A DNA stretch of 64,000 nt from JANMZO01 sp963763135 (GCA_963763135.1 CAVXNJ010000004.1:1342363-1406362); one strand, 5' to 3'; shown: positions 33,860 through 42,849, counted from the first letter of the stretch. Notes: generated by a model from the sequence alone, not told the origin. A program made the numbers and translations.

Positions 33860-36154
33860 ATGAAGCCGACAGCCCCCCATCAGAAGCGCCACCAGATTCT
33901 TCACGGTTTCGTAGCGGTTTCCCTCGCCTTCACGCTGACCGCCACGACGTTCGGCCCGAATTCCTCTGCCGCGTCTGCCGATCAGGGCGAAAAGGGCAGC
34001 TCGTCGTCGAAGGGTTCGGGCCGCAACGACCGATCATTCCGCCCGACCGATTCCAACAGCGAACGTCTTATCGTTGCGGTAGTTCCCGGGCGTCTCTGGG
34101 CGGTTCGGTCTGCCCTCGAAGACCGTGGCGCCCGCATCGACCGGGCTCTCGAACTCATCAGTTCCCTCGCAATAACTGTCGCTCGCGGCAACCGGGAAGC
34201 AATCGCCGACATTCCCGGCGTCCGGGTCGTCGTCGAAGATGCCGAAATGTTCCCGTCGGATGGCGTCATCCAACTTCGGCCGCCGACATCTGTCCCCGAG
34301 ACAGTCTCGCCGACCTCAACCTCGCCAACCTCAACCTCGCCAACCTCAACCTCGCCAACCTCAACCTCGCCAACCTCAACCATCAAGGTCGACGCGACCA
34401 ACGGATCGTCAACGTCCACCGCACCGACTTCGACGACGCCGGGCTCGACGAATCCAGGCACGACAAATCCGGGCGCGACTATTCCGAACCCGACCACGCC
34501 GGCCAGCACCAGAATCGATGCAACGACCACCGTTCCCCTGGTGACCTCCACAACCAGCGTCCGAAACGACGACGAGGACGGAAAGAGTTCCTCGTCACGA
34601 CGCACCCGAGCGACCACGACCGTCCCAACGGGATCATCCGGTCCGACCACCACGAAAGCTTCGTCGGGAAGCACATCTACGACCTCGAGCACGACCAGCT
34701 CAACCACCTCCACGAGCACAACGACGACGACCAAGGCCCCCGCCGAAGTAAATGACCCCGGCTCGCTGATGTCGATCGCTCGGGTGACCGGAGCACGGGC
34801 CCTTTGGGGCCGCGGCTACACCGGCAAGGGAATTGATGTCGCGCTGATCGATACCGGGATCGCACCAGTCATTGGAGCACCAACAGTTACACCGGGCGCC
34901 GACCTGTCCCTTGACGCGGCGAGCCCGAACCTTCGGTTCCTCGACGGGTTCGGACACGGAACGCACATGGCAGGCATCATCGGCGGACACGATCCCTCCG
35001 TGGTGCGCCCGCAGGATGCGAAGAACGCGTTCGTCGGCATCGCTCCCGGGTCACGCATCGTCGACGTGAAGGTCGGAGCGATGGACGGAACCGTTCACGT
35101 GTCCCAGGTGATCGCCGGTCTCGATTGGGTCGTGCAGAACCGTTACGCCAACGGCATGAACATCCGCGTAGTGAACCTGAGCTACGGAGCGCCCGCCACC
35201 CCGAACTGGCGCTTTGACCCTCTCGCCTGGGCCGCCGAGGTTGCGTGGCGCCGGGGGATCGTCGTTATGGCGGCAGCCGGCAACGAGGGCCCGAATCATG
35301 AACTCGCCAGCCCGGCGTACTCACCGAACATTCTTGCGGTCGGGGCTACAGAAATCGAGACGCAGCGCGGCGGCCGTAACGATTACGGGATTGCGTCGTT
35401 CACCAGCACCGGCAACCGTCGCCGACCGGATATCTACGTTCCCGGGAGCCACGTCATCAGCCTCCGGGTCAAGGGGTCGTTCATCGACACGTTCCTCGCC
35501 CAATCCAACATCAGTGACCAACTGACCCGCGGGACCGGCACCTCCCAGGCGACGGCGGTCGCTTCGGGCCTTGCCGCCCTGCTCCTTGAAGCCTTTCCCT
35601 CGGCCACCCCCGATCAGATCAAGACCATGATGACGAGTGGACCCGACAAGGAGCGCGGAAAGCGAGACGTCACCGGCATCGAGACCAGCGTCGACGTGAA
35701 CGATGCGATCACCACCCGGCGCAGCCTGACGAACATCCTGCCGTCGGATCCGTTCAAGGAGTGCGGACCGACCTGGTGCCGTGGTGCCGGAGACGGCAAT
35801 CCGGCCCTCATCGCCTGGGCTCAAGCCGCATGGAACGGGACCGCGTGGCTCGGCAACCAGTGGACGGGCAATCAATGGACCGGAAACCAGTGGACGGGTT
35901 CACAGTGGACCGGAAACCAATGGACCGGAAACCAGTGGACGGGTTCACAGTGGACCGGAAACCAATGGACCGGTCTGCTCTGGAACGGTTCCCAATGGAC
36001 CGGGTCACAGTGGACCGGGTCGCAATGGACGGGAAGTCAATGGACCGGTTCGCAATGGACCGGGTCGCAATGGACGGGAAGTCAATGGACCGGTTCACAG
36101 TGGACCGGCTCCCAATGGACCGGGTCAGCCTGGTCTTCGCTTTGGAGTCAATAA
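33860..36154 (+). CDS. Secreted S8 (subtilisin-like) serine protease with mucin-like linker and WTG repeat tail
   Basis: A 764-residue exported protease. Residues ~1-41 form a signal peptide (hydrophobic VAVSLAFTLTATTF); ~66-130 look like an inhibitor-type propeptide. Residues ~140-295 are a Ser/Thr/Pro linker with five SPTST units. The protease domain follows, with Asp331 in ALIDTG, His366 in GHGTHMAG, the oxyanion Asn475 in AAGNEG and Ser562 in GTSQATAVASG. After a CGPTWC pair the tail has 18 pentapeptide units [NS]QWTG. ATG 33860 gives the signal peptide; the longer frame overlaps the terC riboswitch. The next gene starts two bases after the stop. Confidence 0.9.
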   Translation: MKPTAPHQKRHQILHGFVAVSLAFTLTATTFGPNSSAASADQGEKGSSSSKGSGRNDRSFRPTDSNSERLIVAVVPGRLWAVRSALEDRGARIDRALELISSLAITVARGNREAIADIPGVRVVVEDAEMFPSDGVIQLRPPTSVPETVSPTSTSPTSTSPTSTSPTSTSPTSTIKVDATNGSSTSTAPTSTTPGSTNPGTTNPGATIPNPTTPASTRIDATTTVPLVTSTTSVRNDDEDGKSSSSRRTRATTTVPTGSSGPTTTKASSGSTSTTSSTTSSTTSTSTTTTTKAPAEVNDPGSLMSIARVTGARALWGRGYTGKGIDVALIDTGIAPVIGAPTVTPGADLSLDAASPNLRFLDGFGHGTHMAGIIGGHDPSVVRPQDAKNAFVGIAPGSRIVDVKVGAMDGTVHVSQVIAGLDWVVQNRYANGMNIRVVNLSYGAPATPNWRFDPLAWAAEVAWRRGIVVMAAAGNEGPNHELASPAYSPNILAVGATEIETQRGGRNDYGIASFTSTGNRRRPDIYVPGSHVISLRVKGSFIDTFLAQSNISDQLTRGTGTSQATAVASGLAALLLEAFPSATPDQIKTMMTSGPDKERGKRDVTGIETSVDVNDAITTRRSLTNILPSDPFKECGPTWCRGAGDGNPALIAWAQAAWNGTAWLGNQWTGNQWTGNQWTGSQWTGNQWTGNQWTGSQWTGNQWTGLLWNGSQWTGSQWTGSQWTGSQWTGSQWTGSQWTGSQWTGSQWTGSQWTGSAWSSLWSQ
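34306..34380 (+). repeat. Five 15-bp tandem units encoding SPTST
   Basis: The 15-bp unit CTCGCCAACCTCAAC is repeated four times exactly at 34321-34380, preceded by a copy with one mismatch at 34306-34320. It encodes part of the Ser/Thr/Pro linker of the protease. The near-identity at DNA level points to recent slippage or unequal exchange, so linker length may vary between strains. Confidence 0.9.
35852..36124 (+). repeat. Eighteen 15-bp units encoding [NS]QWTG pentapeptides
   Basis: The protease tail is an array of 15-bp units with the frame core CARTGGACSGG. Seventeen units encode NQWTG or SQWTG and one, in the middle, is LLWNG. The first half mixes N and S; the second half is all SQWTG. 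Codon choice alternates, so selection on the peptide as well as recent duplication is likely. This is not a CRISPR: units abut with no spacers. Confidence 0.92.
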
Positions 36155-36156
36155 CC

Positions 36157-38730
36157 GTGAAACAACACGCCAACGCCGAAACCCGCGGCACCCGCTCAAC
36201 GCTGCTCAGCGCGTACTGCGTCATCCTCTTCGGCTGCGCCTTTCTCTTCCTGGCTTCGCTTGATCATGTTGCCCGGCCACCCCTCAACGGTGGGCCGCTC
36301 GCCATGCTGCTCATCCTCGGATCGGCCCTCGTCGCCACCGCGTTTCCGATTCACGTGAAGGCCGGAAGGGAGATCCACTCCTTCACACTGCACGAGTTGC
36401 CACTCGTCGTTGCGGTCCTAACGCTCCCCGCCCGGTATGCCATCTTGGCGATGGTCATAGGTGCGACGGTCGCCCGCCTCGGCATCCAACGTCTCGCGCT
36501 GAACAAGGTTCTCTTCAACGTGGCCATCACCGCCTTCGAAGTCGGCATCGTCTTTCGCTTCACGCATACGCTCGCAGCGAACTCCGCGGTCACTGACACC
36601 CGGATTTGGATTGCTGCGCTGGTCGGCACCGTGGCCGCCAACTTCATCTCAGCCGCACTCGTGTCCGCTGCGATATTTCTGTCGGGCGGGCAGGTGAGCC
36701 CGAGCCAGTTCGTCCGAAACGCAAGCCTGGCGATCGTCGGCGGACTGGCGATGGCGAGTGTTGCGATCATCGGCGTGGTGCTGACCGTCGTCAACAGCGT
36801 CTCGGTCGTGTTCACGGTGCTGGTCGGTGCGGCATGTTTGCTCGCCTATCGACGTCACGTGGGTCTGAGCGAGCGCTACTCGGCCATGATCCGGCTCGAG
36901 CGGTTCACCCGGGCACTCGCTCCCGACCGTTCGGTCGAAACGATCCTCGACAAGTTGCTCCACCATGCCGCTGAGCTGATGAGCGTGGAAGAGGCGGCCA
37001 TCACGCTCGCGACAACCGAAGGTCTCGTGGTGCTCTCGCGGTCCCTGTCGGAGAAGGGCGGATCGTCCACGGCCAAATCGTTGGCGCCCGGGGATCCGAT
37101 ATGGATGCGCGCTCTCCGCGAAAACAAGGCGTTCCATCTCACGACGGAGGCTCTCCAAGCCGACGACGCTCTGCGTCAGGAACTCGTCGACCTGCACGCC
37201 ACCGATCTTGTGGTCGCACCGTTGCGACTCGATGATTCGAACATCGGCGTCCTGGTCGGTCGCAACCGGCTCAACTCCGCCGTTCGGGTCTCGGCCTCCG
37301 ACCTGGACCTCGTGACGACCATGGCGAACCATGCATCGGTCATCTTGGAGCGTTCGCGCCTGATGGAGGAGTTGGACCGGGAAGTCAACGTCCGGGAGTA
37401 CCAGGCCACGCACGACACGCTGACCGGCCTCCACAACCGGGCCGCATTCAATGCAGCATCCGACGCATACCTCTGTTCGGAGGCTGCTCCGAGACAGACA
37501 GCGGCGATCATGCTCGTTGACCTGAACCACTTCAAGAAGATCAACGACACGATGGGTCACCATGCCGGCGACGACGTACTGGTGCAGATCGGCAGTCGCC
37601 TGGCCGGTGCCCTTCCGATCGGTTCCACGGTGGCTCGCCTCGGTGGCGACGAATTCGCCATCATGGTTCCGAACGTCGGTTCAACCGAGTTTGCGCTTGA
37701 AGTTGCGGGCAATCTCCGCAACGCCATCACGTTGCCGGTGACTGTGGACGACGTCACGTTCGCCCTCGACGCGGCGATCGGTGTCTCGTTCGCCCCGCTA
37801 CACGGGACTGACCGCCACACGCTTCTTAAGCGCGCAGATATTGCCATGTACGCCGCCAAGGACCGTCGGAGCGCATCCGTTGCCGTGTACGACGCGTCGC
37901 AGCAACGGTGGACGGCCCGCGAGGTTTCATTACTCGAAGACCTTCGCCACGCCATCGAGAATCATCAGCTCTGGGTCGCATTCCAACCCAAGACCTCGCT
38001 CAACGACGGGCACGTTTTCGGGGTCGAAGCGCTCTGCCGCTGGACGCACCCGGAGCAGGGCCCGATCCGCCCGGACGAATTCGTCCGTCTCGCCGAGCAA
38101 GCCGGTCTGATCGACTCACTCACCGAGTTCGTGCTCAACGAATCACTGCGTCAGTGCCGGGTGTGGCTCGACGAAGGGATGGAGATCGACGTGGCGGTCA
38201 ACATTGCGTCGCAGTCGCTGAGCGACCCGTCACTGCCGGGCCGGGTGCTCGCCCATGCCACGGCCCACGGTGTGCCGCCGAAGATGTTGACCCTTGAAGT
38301 CACCGAGGGCGAGCTTATGGAAGATGCTCGCACCTCCCGAGCCGTGATGACCGAGCTCCGTGCGTTGGGTTTCCGGGTGTCGATCGACGACTTCGGGACC
38401 GGCTACTCCTCGCTCGCCTATCTGCACACGCTGCCGGTGGACGAGCTGAAAATCGACCGGGCATTCGTGCAGCGGATCGGTACCGATGCCACGAGCGCGC
38501 AGATCGTCCACGTGATCGTCGAGCTCGCTCAGACATTCGGTCTGCAGACCGTCGCCGAGGGGATCGAAACCGACGAGATTCACGACGCACTCCGAGCCCT
38601 CGGCGTCGAACTCGGTCAGGGCTTCCTCATGAGCAAACCCGCCCCGGCGTCGGAGCTGGAGGACATTCTGCGGTTCGGCTACCGCCCGGCCGCCGAACGT
38701 AACCGCGAACCGCTGCTGGCCTCAGCGTAG
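36157..38730 (+). CDS. Membrane GGDEF-EAL protein with GAF-like domain
   Basis: An 857-residue cyclic-di-GMP enzyme. Residues ~12-230 hold about eight membrane helices, a MASE-like sensor. Residues ~240-400 resemble a GAF domain. A GGDEF domain follows with intact GGDEF (496-500) and DLNHFKKINDTMGH metal-site residues, then an EAL domain with EAL (624-626), EVTEGEL, DDFGTGYSS and KIDRAFV. Both synthesis and hydrolysis look possible. GTG 36157 with GGAG upstream is chosen; the longer frame is the out-of-phase reading of the WTG repeats. It starts 2 bp after the protease gene and is probably coupled to it. Confidence 0.9.
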   Translation: MKQHANAETRGTRSTLLSAYCVILFGCAFLFLASLDHVARPPLNGGPLAMLLILGSALVATAFPIHVKAGREIHSFTLHELPLVVAVLTLPARYAILAMVIGATVARLGIQRLALNKVLFNVAITAFEVGIVFRFTHTLAANSAVTDTRIWIAALVGTVAANFISAALVSAAIFLSGGQVSPSQFVRNASLAIVGGLAMASVAIIGVVLTVVNSVSVVFTVLVGAACLLAYRRHVGLSERYSAMIRLERFTRALAPDRSVETILDKLLHHAAELMSVEEAAITLATTEGLVVLSRSLSEKGGSSTAKSLAPGDPIWMRALRENKAFHLTTEALQADDALRQELVDLHATDLVVAPLRLDDSNIGVLVGRNRLNSAVRVSASDLDLVTTMANHASVILERSRLMEELDREVNVREYQATHDTLTGLHNRAAFNAASDAYLCSEAAPRQTAAIMLVDLNHFKKINDTMGHHAGDDVLVQIGSRLAGALPIGSTVARLGGDEFAIMVPNVGSTEFALEVAGNLRNAITLPVTVDDVTFALDAAIGVSFAPLHGTDRHTLLKRADIAMYAAKDRRSASVAVYDASQQRWTAREVSLLEDLRHAIENHQLWVAFQPKTSLNDGHVFGVEALCRWTHPEQGPIRPDEFVRLAEQAGLIDSLTEFVLNESLRQCRVWLDEGMEIDVAVNIASQSLSDPSLPGRVLAHATAHGVPPKMLTLEVTEGELMEDARTSRAVMTELRALGFRVSIDDFGTGYSSLAYLHTLPVDELKIDRAFVQRIGTDATSAQIVHVIVELAQTFGLQTVAEGIETDEIHDALRALGVELGQGFLMSKPAPASELEDILRFGYRPAAERNREPLLASA

Positions 38731-38775
38731 TAACACGCAGCCGGAAGGCTCAGCGTAGTAACACGCAGTCGGAAG
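38721..38775 (+). repeat. 27-bp tandem duplication across the stop codon of the GGDEF-EAL gene
   Basis: A 27-bp unit beginning CTCAGCGTAGTAACACGCAG occurs at 38721-38747 and again at 38749-38775 with one mismatch. A further partial CTCAGCG follows. The first copy contains the last codons and the TAG stop, so the duplication lies half in the gene and half in the 3' flank. Confidence 0.85.
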
Positions 38776-38828
38776 CTCAGCGCTCGGACGCCCGGCGTTT
38801 GGCCGCCGACCGCCGAACCACCGCCAGG

Positions 38829-38854
38829 TGAAGACCGGCCGCGGCCGGTCTTCA
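38829..38854. terminator. 26-bp perfect palindrome after the GGDEF-EAL gene
   Basis: TGAAGACCGGCC (38829-38840) is followed by the GC dinucleotide and GGCCGGTCTTCA, a continuous palindrome about 100 nt past the stop. As RNA it would form a very stable hairpin without a U-run. It separates the protease/GGDEF-EAL pair from the glyoxalase-like gene. Confidence 0.65.
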
Positions 38855-38896
38855 GGATCGAGCGGCCGCAACACATGAGGTCTAGTGTTTCCGGGC

Positions 38897-39250
38897 ATGG
38901 ACATTCTCGGCCTGCATCATGTGAATCTCACCGTGCGCGACGCCGAGGAGGCACGAGCGTTCTATGTCGACGTGATCGGACTATCGGTGCGGTCTGACCG
39001 TCCCGATTTTCCCTTCGGTGGTTGGTGGCTCGACGTCGGCTCGCAGCAGGTCCATCTGGTCGTTGGCGAACCCCGGAACGAAACGTTCGACCACTTCGCC
39101 ATTCAGGTCGCCGATCTCGACGCCAGCGTGACTGAGCTTCGGGGCAAAGGCGTGAAGGTGAGCGACCCGCAGGGGGTCGGAACCAACCGCCAGTCGTTCC
39201 TGCGCGATCCGTGGGGCAACCGAATCGAACTGCAGGAAGTTGCCGGCTGA
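38897..39250 (+). CDS. VOC-family (glyoxalase/dioxygenase superfamily) protein
   Basis: A 117-residue single-domain vicinal-oxygen-chelate protein with two beta-alpha-beta-beta-beta modules. LHHVNLTVRDAEEARAFYVDVIGL opens module one (His near residue 6). HFAIQVADLDASVTELRGKGV opens module two, and DPWGNRIELQEV ends it with the Glu ligand. The metal residues His, His and Glu appear present. Substrates cannot be read from sequence; lyase, dioxygenase or resistance functions all occur in the family. Confidence 0.85.
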   Translation: MDILGLHHVNLTVRDAEEARAFYVDVIGLSVRSDRPDFPFGGWWLDVGSQQVHLVVGEPRNETFDHFAIQVADLDASVTELRGKGVKVSDPQGVGTNRQSFLRDPWGNRIELQEVAG

Positions 39251-39372
39251 CATAACGCGCTCCTGCAGGTCCAAACCGGCACTATGAGCCCGCGGACCAA
39301 CCAAACAACGGTTGCCCGGCCGTTTGGCCCATTTCGGTCAAGTCGACCACGCAAAGCGTCGATCCACGTGCC

Positions 39373-41430
39373 ATGCAAGCACCGCGTGCATTCGATTTTG
39401 TCCGTTTCGCCGGTAATGCAAGCGATATCGCCGTCGTCATTGATGCCGACGGGATGATTCTCGCCACCTCACAGTCGGTCGAGCCGCTGGTCGGCTACCC
39501 ACCAGACACGGTCGTTGCCGAAAACGTTGTGGGCTTCGTCCATCCCGATGACGTAGAGACCGCGTCGGATCTGCTCGAGAATGCCGGCGAACGCGCCGGA
39601 CAAACCGTATCGATCAACGTCCGTGTGCGACACGCCGACGGCCACTGGGTGCCGTTCGAGATCCTTCCCCTGAACCTCCTAGCCACCGACGGTGTGATCG
39701 TCTTGACCGGACGAGACATCACGGGCCGCCTGGAACTCGAGCGGGAACGCCACGCCGAGGTCAACCGGTTTCGGGCGCTGGCCAAATCGACGCCGATCGC
39801 GATCTTCCTGCTTGACCTCAACGGACACTGCGAGTTCGTGAACGACCGTTGGACCGAACTCGCCGGGCAGTCACTCGAAGACGCGCTGGGTCTTGGCTGG
39901 ACCCACGTGATCGACCGGCGAGACCAGGTGAAACTCGTTGAAATCCGAGACAACACCACGGCTTCCGGTGAGTTGGATCTCACACTTCACGGCCCGCAAG
40001 GCACCCGCCGGAGTGTCATCGGACGCTGGACGGTGATCCTCGACGACAAGGGCGAACCGTGCGGGTTCGTTGGCACGATGGAGGACGTCACCGAGCGAAA
40101 GGCCCTTGAAGCGAGACTGCTTCACCAGGCCACCCACGACACGTTGACGGGCCTCCCCAACCGGATCATTCTGTCGGAGCACCTCAGCCAGTTTCTCGCT
40201 GCTGCTCAACGTACCGGCGACCGGATAGGTGTCGTGTTCTGCGACCTGGATCGATTCAAGATCGTGAATGACAGCCTGGGTCACGAGACCGGTGACCGAC
40301 TGCTCGTGTCGGTGGCCCGTCGCCTGACCGCCTCGCTGCGGGGTTACGACATCGTGGCGCGGTTCGGCGGCGATGAGTTCGTGGTGCTGACGAGTGTGAG
40401 GAGCGAATCCGACATCCACGAGGTGACCGAGCGTCTCCAGGCGATCTTCGCTCAACCGTTTGAAATCGGCATCGGTCGGCCATATCCGTGTACCGCCAGC
40501 ATCGGGATCGCACTGTCGGAGGCGCATTCGACACCGGAAACGTTGCTCCGGGATGCCGACGTCGCTATGTACCGGGCGAAAGAGCGCGGGCGCGGGCGTG
40601 CCGAGCAATTCGACGATCGTCTCCGGGAGCGGGCGATCGATCGCATGAACCTGATCTCAGAGCTCCCGCTCGCGATCTCCGAAGATCAGCTGGTGGTCCT
40701 GTACCAACCGATCGTGAAAACCAGTGATGGCACGTTGACGTCGGTTGAAGCGCTGATGCGTTGGGACCATCCCACGAGAGGACGGCTCTCGCCCGATACG
40801 TTCATCGAGCCGGCGGAGGAATCGGGTTTGATTCTCGCGTTCGGCGACTGGATTCTCGACCGGGCGTGCTCCGATCTCCTCGATGCCGCGCCGATCAACC
40901 TGAACATCAACCTTTCCGCCTGTCAGGTCCACGACGCCGGACTCGTTCCCCGAATCACCGAGTCGTTGAACCGAACGGGGTTCCCACCCTCGCGTCTGAT
41001 ATTCGAGATCACCGAGTCCGTGCTGGTGCACGACATCGACGCGACCGTGACGACCCTGGAACAACTCAAGGCTCTTGGCGTGTCAATCGCGGTCGACGAC
41101 TTCGGCACGGGATACTCCTCGCTCAATTACCTCTCACGCTTTCCCGTCGATTCGCTGAAGATCGATCGGTCGTTCGTCCAATCGCTCGGCATGCCCGGCG
41201 TTCAGACATTTGAGACGCGAAGCAGCGACAACGAAATCGTCCGCTCGGTGATCGCGTTGGCCCACGCGCTCGGGATGACCGCAACGGCAGAGGGCGTGGA
41301 GACCGAAACGCAACTCGCCCACCTTGCCGGTCTTGGCTGCGATTTCTCCCAGGGCTACCTTTTCCAGGAACCGCAACCCATCTCCGCATTGCGTCAGCAC
41401 TGGGTCGACCGGGCCGGCATCCGGAGCTGA
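39373..41430 (+). CDS. PAS-PAS-GGDEF-EAL protein
   Basis: A 685-residue cytoplasmic c-di-GMP enzyme. Two PAS domains lie at ~10-115 (GYPPDTVVAENVVGFVHPDD) and ~130-245 (ending GFVGTMEDVTERKALE). The GGDEF domain has intact GGDEF (332-336) and FCDLDRFKIVNDSLGH. The EAL domain has EAL (459-461), NINLSACQ, EITESVL, DDFGTGYSS, KIDRSFV and EGVET. Unlike the neighbour at 36157 it has no membrane helices, so it senses a cytoplasmic signal. No c-di-GMP riboswitch is convincing in its leader. Confidence 0.92.
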   Translation: MQAPRAFDFVRFAGNASDIAVVIDADGMILATSQSVEPLVGYPPDTVVAENVVGFVHPDDVETASDLLENAGERAGQTVSINVRVRHADGHWVPFEILPLNLLATDGVIVLTGRDITGRLELERERHAEVNRFRALAKSTPIAIFLLDLNGHCEFVNDRWTELAGQSLEDALGLGWTHVIDRRDQVKLVEIRDNTTASGELDLTLHGPQGTRRSVIGRWTVILDDKGEPCGFVGTMEDVTERKALEARLLHQATHDTLTGLPNRIILSEHLSQFLAAAQRTGDRIGVVFCDLDRFKIVNDSLGHETGDRLLVSVARRLTASLRGYDIVARFGGDEFVVLTSVRSESDIHEVTERLQAIFAQPFEIGIGRPYPCTASIGIALSEAHSTPETLLRDADVAMYRAKERGRGRAEQFDDRLRERAIDRMNLISELPLAISEDQLVVLYQPIVKTSDGTLTSVEALMRWDHPTRGRLSPDTFIEPAEESGLILAFGDWILDRACSDLLDAAPINLNINLSACQVHDAGLVPRITESLNRTGFPPSRLIFEITESVLVHDIDATVTTLEQLKALGVSIAVDDFGTGYSSLNYLSRFPVDSLKIDRSFVQSLGMPGVQTFETRSSDNEIVRSVIALAHALGMTATAEGVETETQLAHLAGLGCDFSQGYLFQEPQPISALRQHWVDRAGIRS

Positions 41431-41434
41431 CGTC

Positions 41435-41450
41435 GACGTTCTTCAACGTC
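41435..41450. terminator. Short hairpin after the PAS-GGDEF-EAL gene
   Basis: GACGTT (41435-41440), loop CTTC, AACGTC (41445-41450) immediately follow the stop codon. The stem is only 6 bp and no T-run follows, so it is a weak terminator at best. Confidence 0.4.
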
Positions 41451-41532
41451 GGCTGCCACGGCCCGTTGCCTCGCACCGGTTGTCTCGCTCGCTCGTTTGG
41501 ACATATGCGCGCAGACGGAACAGCATCACGGC

Positions 41533-42777
41533 ATGCCTCCTTTTGACCTCGACCCCATTGCCGCCGGCTTCGCTCCGAACCGACTCGATCGCATCACCGA
41601 TCATCTGAACCGCCGCTACATCGACGCCGGAAAGATCGCGGGCTGCCAGACGCTGGTCTCGCGTCATGGTAAGCCCGCGTACTTTTCCTCGCTCGGAAGC
41701 ATGGACCTCGGACGCGGTTTGGCGATGCGCGATGACGCAATCTTCCGGATGTACTCGATGACCAAACCGATCACGTCGGTGGCGTTGATGACGTTGTTCG
41801 AGCGGGGACATTTTCAACTCAACGACCCGGTCTCCCGCTTCATCCCGTCGTGGAAGGGACACCAAGTCTGGGTATCGGGTGAAGGCGACAACATGGTCCT
41901 GGAGGCCCCACACCGCCCCATGACCATGCGAGATGTACTCGGCCACACCAGCGGTCTGACGTACGGCTCCCTCCTTTCGGGTATCGGCGTGGACGTCGCT
42001 CCGCACCCGGTTGACGCCGCCTACGATCGGCTCGGCATCCGGAGGTCGCCGACCGACACGCTGGCGAACTTCGTCGAGCAACTCAGCCAGGTACCGCTGC
42101 GGTACCACCCGGGCGAGCGTTGGATGTACTCGTTGGCCACCGACGTGTGCGGCTACCTCGTGGAAGCGATCTCCGGCCAGTCGTTGGACGCCTATTTGCA
42201 GGAGACGATCCTGGATCCTCTAGGAATGGTCGACACAGCGTTTTCCGTTGCACCGGAGAAGATGGAACGGTTCGCGGCAAACTACACACGCGGCCGGGAC
42301 AAGTCGCTCGTGTGCATCGACTCCCAGGACAAGACCACGTACGCGACAACGCCGAGTTTTCTTTCGGGTGGTGGTGGCTTGACGGGCACCATGGCCGACT
42401 ACTACCGCTTTGCCGAGATGCTGCGTCGTGGCGGCGAACTCGACGGTGCCCGCATTCTCGGTCCACGGACCATTGCCCTCATGGCCCGCAACCACCTGAT
42501 GGACGGCCGCGACCTCACCCAGATGGCCATAGGCGCGTTTTCGGAAACCGCGAACGCCGGCGTCGGGTTCGGGCTCGGTTTCGCCAGTTCCCTCGACGAG
42601 GTTGCCACCGGCACGCTCGGCAAAGGCGACTTCTACTGGGGTGGAGCAGCGTCGACGATCTTCTGGGTCGATCCAAAAGAAGACATGAGCGTCATCTTCC
42701 TCACGCAACTTGTTCCATCCAGCACCTTCGATTTCCGAGGCCAGCTGAAAAGCATCATCTACTCGTCGATCATCTGA
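41533..42777 (+). CDS. Serine hydrolase, beta-lactamase/EstB-like
   Basis: A 414-residue penicillin-binding-protein-fold esterase. The nucleophile motif is SMTK (SxxK) near residue 84. The Tyr motif YSLA is near 195, and GWG-type residues appear in the C-terminal GKGDFYWGGAASTIFW, the third active-site element. No signal peptide is seen, so it is probably a cytoplasmic esterase rather than a beta-lactamase. ATG 41533 is preferred to one 36 bases upstream because the family starts near this point. Confidence 0.87.
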   Translation: MPPFDLDPIAAGFAPNRLDRITDHLNRRYIDAGKIAGCQTLVSRHGKPAYFSSLGSMDLGRGLAMRDDAIFRMYSMTKPITSVALMTLFERGHFQLNDPVSRFIPSWKGHQVWVSGEGDNMVLEAPHRPMTMRDVLGHTSGLTYGSLLSGIGVDVAPHPVDAAYDRLGIRRSPTDTLANFVEQLSQVPLRYHPGERWMYSLATDVCGYLVEAISGQSLDAYLQETILDPLGMVDTAFSVAPEKMERFAANYTRGRDKSLVCIDSQDKTTYATTPSFLSGGGGLTGTMADYYRFAEMLRRGGELDGARILGPRTIALMARNHLMDGRDLTQMAIGAFSETANAGVGFGLGFASSLDEVATGTLGKGDFYWGGAASTIFWVDPKEDMSVIFLTQLVPSSTFDFRGQLKSIIYSSII

Positions 42778-42811
42778 GGGAAGCGGCTCAGACCGGAGCA
42801 GTTGAACGGTG

Positions 42812-42849
42812 CGGTTCTGGTGGGGAAGGCGAAGTCCCCACCAGAACCG
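42812..42849. terminator. Long perfect hairpin after the esterase gene
   Basis: CGGTTCTGGTGGGG (42812-42825) pairs perfectly with CCCCACCAGAACCG (42836-42849) across a 10-nt loop, 34 nt past the stop codon. It is the likely terminator of the esterase transcript, although no T-run follows. Confidence 0.75.

Noticed and set aside
33982..34734. 250-codon Val-rich frame on the minus strand
   Set aside because: Antisense of the Ser/Thr-rich linker of the S8 protease; it is low-complexity only.
35852..36124. Possible CRISPR-like repeat array
   Set aside because: Units are 15 bp, abut without spacers and encode pentapeptides in frame with the protease.
35761..36156. N-terminal extension of the GGDEF-EAL frame (MDRKPVDGF repeats)
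   Set aside because: This is the out-of-phase reading of the WTG repeat array in the upstream gene; GTG 36157 has a proper ribosome binding site.
39251..39372. Possible c-di-GMP-I riboswitch before the PAS-GGDEF-EAL gene (CACGCAAAGCG)
   Set aside because: Only one short consensus piece is present and it lies about 24 nt from the ATG, leaving no room for the rest of the aptamer.
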